A DNA stretch of 59,517 nt from the NCBI GenBank assembly GCA_934693235.1, contig CAKUUY010000010.1, positions 1-59,517 of the forward strand, given 5' to 3'. A model generated the notes under the pieces. That model saw nothing but the letters and a program-made list of their open reading frames with translations, was not told where the DNA came from and ran no database searches. The position numbers were made by a program, and so were the translations under genes. The stretch is from an uncultured Candidatus Melainabacteria bacterium. Its GTDB lineage: Bacteria; Cyanobacteriota; Vampirovibrionia; Gastranaerophilales; Gastranaerophilaceae. How positions within the stretch are numbered: position 1 is the first letter of the stretch; each line of letters begins with the position of its first letter. Of this stretch, positions 33,859 to 42,865 are shown one piece after another.

Positions 33859-35235
33859 CTATTTAACAAATAATGGTTTTACTAGCACGTAGATATCGTT
33901 GAATAAAACAAATACCAAAAGTGCAATTAATAATGCAAAAAAGACTGTCATTATTTTATTTGCAACTTCTTCATCTACCGGTTTGCCTTGAATTTTTTCA
34001 ATTATCAAAAACAACAAATGCCCACCATCCAATGCTGGAATTGGTAAAATATTCAATATTGCCAAATTCATTGAGATTACGGCAGTTAAAAGTATTCCGT
34101 AGAAAATTCCCTCACTACTAATTATGTCACCGCCCATCTTAGTAATAAGAACAACACCATGCATATTTTTAAGTGGAATTTTACCTGTAAACAACTGTTT
34201 TAGAACAATTACCATTGATCTTGTTTCATTATACAAATAATCATAACTTGTTTTAAATGCTGATTTTATTCCAGTAACAGGGATTAAAATTTCTTTTCTG
34301 TCAAATGTAATTCCGATTAAACCCTCGCTATCAGAATAAACAGTGTTAAGCGTAACGACCTTCCCTTCTCTCAAAACCTTGATGTCAAGTGGCTTTGTAG
34401 TATCAGAAACAGCGAAAGCTAAATCTTTTAATGAAAAAGTTCCATCTGATTCAACAAATTTTTTATCTTTAATTTCATCACGTATTTTTATTTGATTTTC
34501 AGAAAGTTTAATTTCATTAGGCTTATAAAGCTCAACAGTATTCAAAATATTGTTATTCAAAATGACTTTTTCTTCCTTTTCGAGATTGTTCGGAATTTTC
34601 ACAACCAAGCCCTTATCAATAACTTCATCCTCTTTAAACGCAGGATTGATAGCTTTCAAACTTTTATAATTCTTCTCAACAAGACTTTCTTTAGTTTTAC
34701 CATCAAAAGACGCACTATACATAGCATAAAGATTCAAAGCATATTTTGTATTAATTTTTGAACCATTAATTTCTATAATTTGATCACCTTTTTTAATTCC
34801 TGATGACCAAACACTGGCTTCTTTAGGAGCAACAATATCATTTACAAATATATTAAAACGTTCTGATGGCATATTATGCCACAAAGCAGCTGTCAAAAGG
34901 ACTAAAACATAAGCACAAATAACGTTTGCAATAACTCCGGCAGAAAAAATTATTGCACGCTGCCACACAGGTTTGTTCATCAATCTATCGGGAGAATCTT
35001 TAGGAATGTCAGATTCTTTGTCATCATCCGGAAATGAAACATACCCCCCAAACAAAAAAGCATGAATTACAAGTGTTAAATTCCCGACTTTCTTTTCCCA
35101 TAAAGTCGGTCCGATAGGCAAACCAATACCAAACTTGTCAACTTTTGTTTTAAACATTAAGGCCGTCAAAAGATGTCCCAATTCGTGAACAAGTATTAAA
35201 AGTCCAATTAATAAAATCATTATGATAACTGACAT
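33859..35235 (-). CDS. rseP: RseP-type site-2 metalloprotease (M50)
   Basis: The 458-aa intramembrane zinc protease has HELGH at residues 17-21 in the first membrane helix, a PDZ domain in the middle (VWSSGIKKGDQIIEINGSK, about 150), and LDGGHL near 402 supplying the third ligand. RseP-type enzymes release membrane-bound regulators such as anti-sigma factors and clear signal peptides. The PDZ region contains a long insert of about 100 residues rich in Lys, Asn and Glu. GAGGGAGA precedes the ATG. Monocistronic. Confidence 0.9.
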   Translation of the reverse strand: MSVIIMILLIGLLILVHELGHLLTALMFKTKVDKFGIGLPIGPTLWEKKVGNLTLVIHAFLFGGYVSFPDDDKESDIPKDSPDRLMNKPVWQRAIIFSAGVIANVICAYVLVLLTAALWHNMPSERFNIFVNDIVAPKEASVWSSGIKKGDQIIEINGSKINTKYALNLYAMYSASFDGKTKESLVEKNYKSLKAINPAFKEDEVIDKGLVVKIPNNLEKEEKVILNNNILNTVELYKPNEIKLSENQIKIRDEIKDKKFVESDGTFSLKDLAFAVSDTTKPLDIKVLREGKVVTLNTVYSDSEGLIGITFDRKEILIPVTGIKSAFKTSYDYLYNETRSMVIVLKQLFTGKIPLKNMHGVVLITKMGGDIISSEGIFYGILLTAVISMNLAILNILPIPALDGGHLLFLIIEKIQGKPVDEEVANKIMTVFFALLIALLVFVLFNDIYVLVKPLFVK

Positions 35236-35368
35236 AAAATCTCCCTCTTTTGTAAGGATATTTTAACATAAACAAGACCAAAAAACTAATGTTATAAGTA
35301 TTATACAACAAATCGCGAAACAAAGTCCGCGATTCGTTATTAGAGCTTATATATTTTATCAGTAAAAA

Positions 35369-36220
35369 TTACAACAATTCTTTCAAATAATTTGGCAACG
35401 CAAATCGTGCATTGTGGTAATCTTTGTTATAAATTTTACAAGTTTTTACGATATCTTCATATCTATCTTCTGCAAAGTAAGACAGCGGTTCAACATCTTT
35501 TGAACAGAAAGCCCAAGCCCAATATCCACCAGGATATGTAGGAATATTTGATGTGTATGTTGAGCAAACCGGAAACACTTTTTTCAATAAATCATACATT
35601 TTTTTTATTTCTTGTTTATTAACAAATGGGCTTTCTGACTGCGCAGCCATAATTCCACCATCTTTTAAAGAATTTTTTACGTTTGTATAAAACTCTTCTG
35701 TAAACAATCCTTCTCCAGGTCCCATTGGATCAGTTGAGTCAATCAAAATGATATCATATTCATCTTTTTTATCTTTAATAAATTCAATGGCATCTTCAAC
35801 TTTAATTTCTACACGAGGATCAGACAAACCGCAAGAGATAGTTGGCAAAAATTCTTTGCAAGCATCAATAACCATTCCGTCAATTTCGCAAAGAACAACT
35901 TTTTCAACAGTCTTATGTTTCAAAACTTCTCTAACTGTACCACCGTCGCCACCGCCTATAACAAGAACCGTTTTTGGTTTTTTATGTTGCATCATCGGAA
36001 TATGAGAAATCATTTCGTGGTAATGATATTCATCACCTTCTGTAGTCATCATCAAATCATCTAAAGTTAAAACTCTGCCTAAAGCACTATCTGTTTCAAA
36101 AACCTCAACTTTTTGAAAATCTGATTGTTCTGAAAACAACACTTTACCTGCTTTAATTGCAATTCCAAAACCTGATGGTGTAATTTCGTGGTAATATCCA
36201 TTTTCTATTCCGTTTTTCAT
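35369..36220 (-). CDS. speE: Spermidine synthase
   Basis: The 283-aa aminopropyltransferase moves the aminopropyl group of decarboxylated SAM to putrescine. Family motifs are GRVLTLDD, EYHYHEMISHIPM, VLVIGGGDGGTVREVLKH (residues 85-102), DSTDPMGPGEGLF and a C-terminal PTYPGGYWAWAF. No speD or speA gene is nearby. AAAGGAGAAAAA precedes the ATG. It lies alone on the - strand. Confidence 0.92.
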   Translation of the reverse strand: MKNGIENGYYHEITPSGFGIAIKAGKVLFSEQSDFQKVEVFETDSALGRVLTLDDLMMTTEGDEYHYHEMISHIPMMQHKKPKTVLVIGGGDGGTVREVLKHKTVEKVVLCEIDGMVIDACKEFLPTISCGLSDPRVEIKVEDAIEFIKDKKDEYDIILIDSTDPMGPGEGLFTEEFYTNVKNSLKDGGIMAAQSESPFVNKQEIKKMYDLLKKVFPVCSTYTSNIPTYPGGYWAWAFCSKDVEPLSYFAEDRYEDIVKTCKIYNKDYHNARFALPNYLKELL

Positions 36221-36295
36221 TTTTTCTCCTTTGTTTAAATAAGCAATATGATTGTAACATAAAAGTTATAAAGTAGTTGAGAAGTTTGTTTTCTC

Positions 36296-36607
36296 TTATT
36301 CACCTAGTATGTGTATATGTAAATGAAAAACTTCTTGACCGGCTTCTTTTCCTGTATTAATTAAAGTTTTGTATGATTTCAATCCGATTTTTTTAGTTGT
36401 TTCTTTCACTGCCATCAATAATTCACCCATCAAATTTTTATCCTCAAGTTCGTTGAGAGAAGCGACATGAACTCTTGGGACAACTAATAAATGTATAGGA
36501 GCTTTTGGATTTATATCTTTAAATACAACTACATGTTCATTTTCGTAAACAAATTCTGTATTAAAATCTCCATTAATAATTTTACAAAAAATACAATCTT
36601 CTGACAT
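36296..36607 (-). CDS. HIT family nucleotide hydrolase
   Basis: The 103-aa histidine triad protein has DCIFCKIINGD at the N-terminus, with two Cys that often bind zinc, and the catalytic HLHIH triad at 95-99. HIT (HinT-like) proteins cleave nucleoside phosphoramidates. Slightly short at the C-terminus compared with E. coli HinT. AAAGGAGAACCAAA precedes the ATG. An octamer-repeat element lies upstream. Confidence 0.88.
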   Translation of the reverse strand: MSEDCIFCKIINGDFNTEFVYENEHVVVFKDINPKAPIHLLVVPRVHVASLNELEDKNLMGELLMAVKETTKKIGLKSYKTLINTGKEAGQEVFHLHIHILGE

Positions 36608-36630
36608 TTTGGTTCTCCTTTTGTATTGTA

Positions 36631-36752
36631 GTTAATAGGTTAATAGGTGAATATGTAAATAAGTTCTTTTTGTTCGCTAAGCTCAAAAACTACTTTGATG
36701 CATAGCACCTGATATGAACTTATTTACTTAACTTTTATTCATTTATTAACTC
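36631..36752. repeat. Octamer-arm hairpin element 3
   Basis: The left arm is GTTAATAG GTTAATAG GTGAATAT GTAAATAA GTTC, the right arm GAAC TTATTTAC then looser TTATTCAT TTATTAAC. The centre has GTTCGCTAAGCTCAAAAA and GATGCATAGCACCTGA. It separates divergent genes, hit and the serine hydrolase gene. Confidence 0.8.
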
Positions 36753-36850
36753 TCTTTGATTATATCTTAAAAAAATGTAAACAAACTTGCCATTTATATT
36801 TATGTAAAGTAAAATAGTAATACAAATACCCTTTGGGAGGAAAAATATTT

Positions 36851-38026
36851 ATGCCGGAATTAGCTAGACGACAGTATGATAGGGATTTATACAGGGTTAA
36901 TCAATATAATAGCAACCGCTATTATAGCAATTCTGAAAATGTTCAAGTTGTTAGAAATTCATCCACAAGGACTGCAAATACTAAAAAAATTGCGAGAAAT
37001 AATCTTATTCACAGGATAATTTCTGTCGCTGTTATTTCCGCAATTGGCTTAACAATTTTACCTATCGGGTTTAACAAAGTTACAAAAATGATGTTTAAGC
37101 CTACTCCATACAAAGAAGTTAAAACAGATTATGAACAAATCTTGTTTCCAACTTCCAATTATCTTTCTAATCATTGGTTTATGGGCTCAAAATCTTTGGA
37201 GGCAGCTGAAACAAAAAAGCCTGAAATGACAACATTAACAGAGGGTTCAAAATTATCGGGGTTAGAAAATCAACTTAACAACCTCGCTGCGATGTATCCA
37301 TCAATCCATCCATCTGTTTATGTTTGGGATTATGAAACCGGAAATTACGTTGACATAAATGCAGATGAGATTTTTCCGACTGCAAGTATCATAAAACTTC
37401 CGGTTTTGGTTGAATTGTTCAAATCTATTGAGAAAAATCAACTTACTATTTATGACGAAATGCCATTGACAGAATATTATAGAACTGAAGGTTCAGGCAG
37501 TTTGCAGTTTAAAGCCGCTAATTCAACCTACACAATCGACAAACTTGCAAGAATGATGATTACAGAATCTGACAACTCTGCAACAAATATGTTGATGGCA
37601 CGTTTGGGTTCAATGACAGATATTAACTCTGCGATTAGAGAGTGGGGATTGAAGCATACTTATGTTCAAACTTGGCTTCCTGATTTAGGTGGCACAAACC
37701 ATTCTACTGCAAGAGATATGGCACAAATTCTTTATAATATTGATAATCCTAAATTTTTGAGCAACGAATCTCGCGAAAAAATATTTGATTATATGGGACA
37801 TGTTCACAATAATCGTTTGATTGCTGCCGGACTTCCTGCTGGAGCAACATTCTTACACAAAACAGGCGACATCGGGAAAATGCTTGGTGATGCAGGGATT
37901 GTTTATGCTCCAAACGGTAAAAAATATATTGTAGTAATTTTTGCAAATCGTCCTCATAATTCTCCTTTAGGCAAAGAATTTATCGTAAAAGCTTCTGAAG
38001 CAATTTATAAAAATATGGTATTCTAA
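36851..38026 (+). CDS. Class A beta-lactamase-like serine hydrolase, membrane anchored
   Basis: The 391-aa protein has one N-terminal membrane helix (about 55-73, VAVISAIGLTILPIGF) and a periplasmic class A beta-lactamase/PBP fold: SIIK (Ser near 178), SDN (near 240) and HKTGD (near 336). In the omega loop the line W-L-P-D-L-G-G stands where class A enzymes have W-E-P-E-L-N, so the general base E166 and N170 appear missing. It is therefore more likely a peptidoglycan DD-peptidase-like enzyme than a resistance enzyme. GGGAGG lies 12 nt before the ATG. The stop overlaps the ldpA start (TAATG). Confidence 0.82.
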   Translation: MPELARRQYDRDLYRVNQYNSNRYYSNSENVQVVRNSSTRTANTKKIARNNLIHRIISVAVISAIGLTILPIGFNKVTKMMFKPTPYKEVKTDYEQILFPTSNYLSNHWFMGSKSLEAAETKKPEMTTLTEGSKLSGLENQLNNLAAMYPSIHPSVYVWDYETGNYVDINADEIFPTASIIKLPVLVELFKSIEKNQLTIYDEMPLTEYYRTEGSGSLQFKAANSTYTIDKLARMMITESDNSATNMLMARLGSMTDINSAIREWGLKHTYVQTWLPDLGGTNHSTARDMAQILYNIDNPKFLSNESREKIFDYMGHVHNNRLIAAGLPAGATFLHKTGDIGKMLGDAGIVYAPNGKKYIVVIFANRPHNSPLGKEFIVKASEAIYKNMVF

Positions 38027-38955
38027 TGCTTGAAGGGTTGTTAAAAAGTAGAAAGTGTTTCAAACTCGTTTGTGGAGCTGGCAATGAAGATGCAATTGAA
38101 GTAGAAAAGCTTGTTAAGCTCTATTCTATAGCGGGTTGTAAGTTTTTTGATTTGTCTGCTAAACCTGAAATTATAGATGCCGCAAAACGCGGGCTGGAAG
38201 AGCGAAAAGCTTGTTTGTGCGTAAGTGTTGGAATTAAAGGAGATCCACATATTAGAAAAGCCTATATTGATGGTGAAAATTGTGTAAAATGTCACAAATG
38301 CGAAGAAATTTGTCCTCAAAAAACAATTAAAAATTGTAAGGTAAAACCTGCTCGCTGTATTGGTTGTGGGAAATGTTATTCGGTTTGCTCTCATAATGCT
38401 ATTTCTTTTATTAGTGAAAACAAAGATTTGGTTGACATTTTACCACAACTTGTTGAAAAAGAAATTGATTGTATAGAACTCCATGCGATGGGTGAAGACG
38501 AGAATGAAGTTCTTGAAAAATGGAATTATATAAACAAAATTTTTAATGGTTTTTTGAGTATTTGCACTGCTCGAGGACATTTGTCAGAAGAAAAAATGGT
38601 TGATCGAATAAAAAAAATGATTGCTACAAGAAAGTCTTTTTCAACAATCATTCAGGCAGATGGTTTTCCAATGAGCGGCGGAAAAGACGATTACAAAACA
38701 ACATTACAAGCTGTTGCAACCGCAGAAATTATTCAAAATGCAAAACTTCCAGTTTATATCATGCTATCAGGCGGAACAAATTCTAAAACAGCAAAACTTG
38801 CCCAAATGTGTGGAATAAAATACGACGGAATTGCAATCGGAACATTTGCAAGAAAAATCGTCTCAAAATATATTGAAAGACCGGATTTTTTGACAAACGA
38901 TAGAATCTTTAACGAAGCCCTTGAAATAGCAAAAAAGCTTGTAGAAACAGTATAA
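38026..38955 (+). CDS. ldpA: LdpA-like iron-sulfur protein (cyanobacterial clock input family)
   Basis: The 309-aa protein matches the cyanobacterial LdpA pattern: an N-terminal GLLKSRKCFKLVCGAGNEDA, LYSIAGCKFFDLSAKPEII, DPHIRKAYID, then two [4Fe-4S] sites CVKCHKCEEICP (from residue 86) and CIGCGKCYSVC (near 112), and a TIM-barrel-like C-terminal part with ADGFPMSGG and YIMLSGGTNSKTA. In Synechococcus, LdpA senses redox state and adjusts circadian period. The family name is from recognition; a clock role here is not implied, as no kai gene is in the window. Its ATG overlaps the stop of the serine hydrolase gene by one base, so translation is coupled. Confidence 0.85.
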   Translation: MLEGLLKSRKCFKLVCGAGNEDAIEVEKLVKLYSIAGCKFFDLSAKPEIIDAAKRGLEERKACLCVSVGIKGDPHIRKAYIDGENCVKCHKCEEICPQKTIKNCKVKPARCIGCGKCYSVCSHNAISFISENKDLVDILPQLVEKEIDCIELHAMGEDENEVLEKWNYINKIFNGFLSICTARGHLSEEKMVDRIKKMIATRKSFSTIIQADGFPMSGGKDDYKTTLQAVATAEIIQNAKLPVYIMLSGGTNSKTAKLAQMCGIKYDGIAIGTFARKIVSKYIERPDFLTNDRIFNEALEIAKKLVETV

Positions 38956-39110
38956 TTATGTGTCAATTAATTCATTGATAAAATGTTCATAGTAATCCTG
39001 CGCGACTAGTGGGAACTTTTTATGTAAAACACCATGTCACCGCATACAAAACAGAAATAATGCACCTAATTTAGCTGTAGGTTGAACATACTTGCACAAC
39101 AACAAAACTA
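38956..39110. repeat. Degenerate fragment of the MITE-like family
   Basis: TGTGTCAATTAATTCATTGATAAA, then ATCCTGCGCGAC, GTGGGAACTTTTTATGTAAA and CATGTCACCGCATAC recall the left end, core start and right block of the family, with the middle missing. It lies between the converging ends of ldpA and the M48 gene. Confidence 0.55.
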
Positions 39111-39119
39111 TTAATATCA

Positions 39120-39908
39120 CTATCTTTTCTGAATTAACTCAAGTCTTCGTTTTGTAGACGGATGAGTAGAAAAATATTGCATAAATTCTGGAGATTTTTC
39201 TTCTTTTTCAAGATATTTGAAAAATTTTACAGCTCCATTATTATTTCCATAAATTCTATAAACCATTATATTTGCGTATTTGTCTGCATTCTGTTCTTGG
39301 TTTCTGGAATGACTAAGTTCGCTAAGAGCTCCAATACTGTCAATAGTATTTGAAACATTGCGTTTCCCGCTAGATGAAAGAACTGACATTATAGAAGAGG
39401 CAATTATTCGTCTACTAATCATTTTTAAATGGTCTCTGTGTACATAATGTCCTAGTTCATGCGCCAAAACAAACGTCAACATTTCTTCATCATTTACCTG
39501 TTTTAGCAATCCCTTAGTAATATAAATTGAACCATCCGGCACTACAAAAGCATTAACTTTTTCATCATCAATTTCATAAATATTAAACTTAGACTTGTTT
39601 TGCAAATTTTTATCTTGCGCTACAATTTTACTCTTAATATTTTCCAATTTATTTAACTTCTCTTTATCATCTTGAATTGTACAAGGTTTTGAGGCAAATG
39701 AAATTGTTTTTTCAATTTTCAATTGAGTATCAACTGACATTCTGTCTATAAAGAAATTTGAAATATTATCGGCAAATAAGTATATAAAAAAACATATTGC
39801 AACAACCCCGACAATAAGAATTAAAAACTCAACACCGTCGTTCGTTTTTCCAACATTGACATTGTCTTCTATTATGGCTCTATATCTTTGTTCAAAATCA
39901 TTTTTCAT
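39120..39908 (-). CDS. M48 family metalloprotease
   Basis: The 262-aa zinc protease has the HELGHYVHRDH motif near residue 147 (HExxH) and the downstream E..AD (QEQNADKYA) for the third ligand, then STHPST..R. A single membrane helix (about 28-46, FLILIVGVVAICFFIYLF) anchors it. HtpX/YcaL-like members act in membrane protein or envelope quality control. It is last of a three-gene operon; its start overlaps the previous stop by 11 bp. Confidence 0.88.
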   Translation of the reverse strand: MKNDFEQRYRAIIEDNVNVGKTNDGVEFLILIVGVVAICFFIYLFADNISNFFIDRMSVDTQLKIEKTISFASKPCTIQDDKEKLNKLENIKSKIVAQDKNLQNKSKFNIYEIDDEKVNAFVVPDGSIYITKGLLKQVNDEEMLTFVLAHELGHYVHRDHLKMISRRIIASSIMSVLSSSGKRNVSNTIDSIGALSELSHSRNQEQNADKYANIMVYRIYGNNNGAVKFFKYLEKEEKSPEFMQYFSTHPSTKRRLELIQKR

Positions 39909-40350
39909 AAGTTATCGCCGTACCATAAGCTATAATTGCACACTGTGGAACAGAATCTTTGCTATAAGTGTCATTCAACATAACTGATTCTATTCTGGTA
40001 TTAATAATATAATTTGCATATCTTGCTTTTTCACGCATTCTCAAAATAGCTTCTCTTCTTCCTCTGTCAAGCACAGATTCAAAAGTAGTCAATCTTCCGC
40101 CAAAAATATTTTTCAAATTTGCAACAAAATTCTTGAAATAATCACCACTTATAACAACTTCGCCTGTAACAAGTTCAACTTTTCTAACCCTTTTATCAAT
40201 CTTCCAATCTTTTGCACTAAAAGTTATATTTGGCTGCCTAAACAAAGCAATTTCTCTTTGTTTAATTTTCTTGTAATGATTTTTTTCAATAATACATCCG
40301 GTTGCATACGTAAAGGCAAGCAACACTATAATAAATAATATATCTTCCAT
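39898..40350 (-). CDS. YbjQ-like protein with N-terminal membrane helix
   Basis: The 150-aa protein has a hydrophobic N-terminus (ILFIIVLLAFTYATGCII) followed by a YbjQ/UPF0145 domain: ELVTGEVVISGDYFKNFVANLKNIFGG, DRGRREAILRMREKA, and AIIAYGTAI. YbjQ forms pentamers and is often called a heavy-metal-binding domain, without a proven role. It is the middle gene of the ybjQ-ybjQ-M48 operon, 4 bp after the first. Confidence 0.78.
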   Translation of the reverse strand: MEDILFIIVLLAFTYATGCIIEKNHYKKIKQREIALFRQPNITFSAKDWKIDKRVRKVELVTGEVVISGDYFKNFVANLKNIFGGRLTTFESVLDRGRREAILRMREKARYANYIINTRIESVMLNDTYSKDSVPQCAIIAYGTAITYEK

Positions 40351-40354
40351 AAAA

Positions 40355-40678
40355 CTAACCTTTCGGTTCTACTCTTACTGCTGTACCATAAATATAAACT
40401 TCTGCAGCTCCAACGGTAACAGAGGATGTCGCAAATCTAACGTTAACAACTGCATTTGCACCCAATCTTCTGGCTTGGTCTTCCATTCTTGCAGTTGCTT
40501 CTTTTCTAGCTTCAACCAAAAGTTCTGTATAACTTTTTAATTCACCACCAACCATGTTTTTTAGTCCTGCCCCAAAATCTTTAATCGCATTTTTGGCTCT
40601 GACAGTACTCCCCGCAACAAGACCGTACTGAGCAACAATGTTCATTCCCGGAACACTTTCAATGTTTGTTAAAATCAT
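40355..40678 (-). CDS. YbjQ-family (UPF0145) protein
   Basis: The 107-aa soluble YbjQ protein reads ESVPGMNIVAQYGLVAGSTVRAKNAIKDFGAGLKN, GGEL.SYTELL.EARKEA..RM..QA...GANAVV.VRF and EVYIYGTAVRV, which is the whole family pattern. The start at ATG 40678 was chosen for the strong TAAGGAGGTAA 8 nt upstream; an ATG two codons earlier is too close to it. It heads the three-gene operon. Confidence 0.88.
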   Translation of the reverse strand: MILTNIESVPGMNIVAQYGLVAGSTVRAKNAIKDFGAGLKNMVGGELKSYTELLVEARKEATARMEDQARRLGANAVVNVRFATSSVTVGAAEVYIYGTAVRVEPKG

Positions 40679-40746
40679 ATTCATTACCTCCTTAGGCATT
40701 GTAGAGCAATATATAATTTTATAAAACATTCAAATAAATGAGATTA

Positions 40747-42030
40747 TTAGCTCAAAAGTTTTTCAACCCACTTGACTAAATTTGAAATTTCATAAGGTTT
40801 TGGAATATACAAATCCGCGCCGGCTGTCAAAATTAATTCTTTGTCATGCAAGATTGATGTCACAATTAATTTTGTTCTGTCATAATTTGTATTTTCTCTA
40901 ATCTTTTTGCACAATTTCAAACCCTTTAACTCATCAACATTTCCGGCATCTAAAATTATCAAAGCAGGAACAATCCCTTCAAACTCTTCCAAATTTTTTG
41001 CAACACTAACCTCGTACCCTTGCAAATCTAAAATTGTAGTCAAAAGAATAGTCATGGCCTCGTCATCTTCAACAATACAAATTTTTTTATTAATTTCATC
41101 GTCAATCGAATTTTCACCCGTAATTCTCGGGCGTTCTGCAAGATAATTTGATTTTGATGGCATGTCCGCAAGTTTATGAATCTGTAACAACGCACTCAGC
41201 AACTGAGCAGAATCTTTATATTTAATAAATTCATTTGTCACAATTCCAATTGTTGTATGTACAAAATTAGACCGTCTTCCGGCAAATTCATCACCTCGCA
41301 TCAACATAAAACCACGTCTATTATCTTGTGGAGAATAGAATTTTGAAGCCACTGAATCAAAAGCAAAAGTTAAATAATTTGCAATTTTTTCAGATTTCAA
41401 ACTATCCGTAATTATTAAAAATTTGTTTTCCGCAAGTGCGCCAAAATAATCATTTTCATTCAATGCAGAATTAATAATTGCGCAATATGTTTGAACAAGT
41501 TTGTCAGAAGCAAGCTCTGTATAAGTCTCCTTGTAATTTTCAAAATTTTCAATACTTACAAGTAACGTAGCCCAAGGTTTTTCATCGCTCACAATTCTTT
41601 TTAATGCTCTCAAAGAATAATTTTTCCCTGCGAGAATATGTTTTGAATCCATATTCGACTCAAGCTCTCTTCTCAAATGTGCTCTCACGCGCATCAGAAA
41701 TTCTTCAGAATTTACAGGCTCAGAAATAAAATCATCAGCCCCATTCTCTAAAACATTCAACCTATCTTGCAAATCCGCAGACTTTGATGTTGCAATAATT
41801 ACAGGTCGCATATTATAAGTCAATGCCCTTATTTTTTTGCAATAATCCGACAAATCACCATCAATACTATCCGAAATAATAATCAAATCAGGTTCTTTAT
41901 CCTGAATAATCTTCATCGCAGAAATAAGATTTTTCGAAACCAAAACTTTATTTCCCTTGCTTTCAAGAATTTTTTTATATTTTGTCGAAAGTTCGCGCCT
42001 TTTGTCGATAATCAACGTTATTGCTTGCAT
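40747..42030 (-). CDS. Response regulator with REC, degenerate GGDEF and second REC domain
   Basis: The 427-aa protein has a first receiver domain at about 1-120 (DLIIISDSIDG, ATSKS, and ISEPV where the usual Lys is replaced by Glu). The middle, about 130-300, keeps the layout of a GGDEF domain (LLVSIENFENYKETY, YFGALAENKFLII), but the signature GGDEF is lost, so no cyclase activity is expected. A second receiver at about 315-427 has IVEDDEAM, LIILDAG, and IPKPYE with Lys present. It is transcribed after the histidine kinase gene with a 13-bp overlap and is its likely partner. Confidence 0.82.
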   Translation of the reverse strand: MQAITLIIDKRRELSTKYKKILESKGNKVLVSKNLISAMKIIQDKEPDLIIISDSIDGDLSDYCKKIRALTYNMRPVIIATSKSADLQDRLNVLENGADDFISEPVNSEEFLMRVRAHLRRELESNMDSKHILAGKNYSLRALKRIVSDEKPWATLLVSIENFENYKETYTELASDKLVQTYCAIINSALNENDYFGALAENKFLIITDSLKSEKIANYLTFAFDSVASKFYSPQDNRRGFMLMRGDEFAGRRSNFVHTTIGIVTNEFIKYKDSAQLLSALLQIHKLADMPSKSNYLAERPRITGENSIDDEINKKICIVEDDEAMTILLTTILDLQGYEVSVAKNLEEFEGIVPALIILDAGNVDELKGLKLCKKIRENTNYDRTKLIVTSILHDKELILTAGADLYIPKPYEISNLVKWVEKLLS

Positions 42031-42731
42031 TTTTCCCTCGCTTGTCGCTCAATATTTGCAATGGGCATGCAAACAGTAAAAGTTGTCAATCCGTTTTCAG
42101 ACTGCACAAAAATCTTTCCGCCCATCTTTTCAACAAGATTTTTTGTTATATAAAGTCCCAATCCACTACCCTGAACCCTTCTTGTCAAAGGATTATCAAT
42201 TCTCGAAAACTTAGTAAAAATCTTTTCATAATACTCTTCAGGAATCGGAATTCCCCTATTAACAACCTTAATCAAAACATTCTCAGCATTATAAGTCGCT
42301 CTAATAATAATGGTAGACCCATCATCCCCGTACTTTGAAGCATTTTCAATCAAATTAGTCATAATCTGCTGAAACTTATCTTTATCAACAAGTATAGGTG
42401 GAACATTCCTATCAATTTTTATCTCAAAATTCTTGTCCTTATACTGGTTTTTAACAATAGTAGTAACAGTCTCAACAATAGGTTTTATACTAACTTCCTT
42501 ATAAATCAAATTCTCTTTGCCCTCCTGCAACTTAGTTACAGAAAGCATGTCCTCAACCAAATTAATAAGTCTATTCGACTGTTCAACAATTATCTTCAGA
42601 AACTTTTTCTTACTTTCATCATCCAACTTTTCCCAAGATGTAAGCATAGTCTGCGAAAAACCTCTGATAGATGTCAAAGGTGTTCTTAATTCGTGGCTTA
42701 CTGTAGAAATAAAATCCTCATAATCATTCAT
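42018..42731 (-). CDS. Soluble histidine kinase lacking a sensor domain
   Basis: The 237-aa protein consists only of HisKA and HATPase domains. The H box VSHELRTPLTSIRG starts at residue 11, the N box LIENASKYG is near 140, and the G2 box GSGLGLYI near 195. The G1 box reads VVNRGIPIPEE where ID-N-G-x-G-I-P is usual, so the ATP-contacting Asp is replaced by Asn. With no sensor or membrane part it must take input from another protein. Its 13-bp overlap with the response regulator gene indicates a pair. TATAAT lies 6 nt before the ATG without a ribosome binding site (leaderless layout). Confidence 0.85.
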   Translation of the reverse strand: MNDYEDFISTVSHELRTPLTSIRGFSQTMLTSWEKLDDESKKKFLKIIVEQSNRLINLVEDMLSVTKLQEGKENLIYKEVSIKPIVETVTTIVKNQYKDKNFEIKIDRNVPPILVDKDKFQQIMTNLIENASKYGDDGSTIIIRATYNAENVLIKVVNRGIPIPEEYYEKIFTKFSRIDNPLTRRVQGSGLGLYITKNLVEKMGGKIFVQSENGLTTFTVCMPIANIERQAREKCKQ

Positions 42732-42737
42732 AAATTC

Positions 42738-42743
42738 ATTATA
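42738..42743 (-). promoter_or_regulatory. -10 box TATAAT of the histidine kinase gene, leaderless layout
   Basis: TATAAT on the - strand, 6 nt (GAATTT), then ATG. No Shine-Dalgarno. Confidence 0.5.
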
Positions 42744-42865
42744 ACAAATTTTCCTAATTTTACCAGAAAGTTAACAATACTTTTATTATCTAAAATCTTT
42801 TTCTACATCAAACGGATGAGATTTGAACAAATTGTAAAAGTTTTTATTTAGTACAGTCGTATAAA

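Noticed and set aside
36851..38026. Beta-lactam resistance gene
   Set aside because: The omega-loop glutamate appears absent and the gene is coupled to ldpA, so a cell-wall role is more likely.
38026..38955. Evidence for a circadian clock
   Set aside because: LdpA alone does not imply a clock; no kaiA, kaiB, kaiC or sasA/rpaA gene is in the window.
40747..42030. Active diguanylate cyclase supplying c-di-GMP to the PilZ exoprotein
   Set aside because: The GGDEF signature is lost in this protein, so it cannot be assumed to make c-di-GMP.
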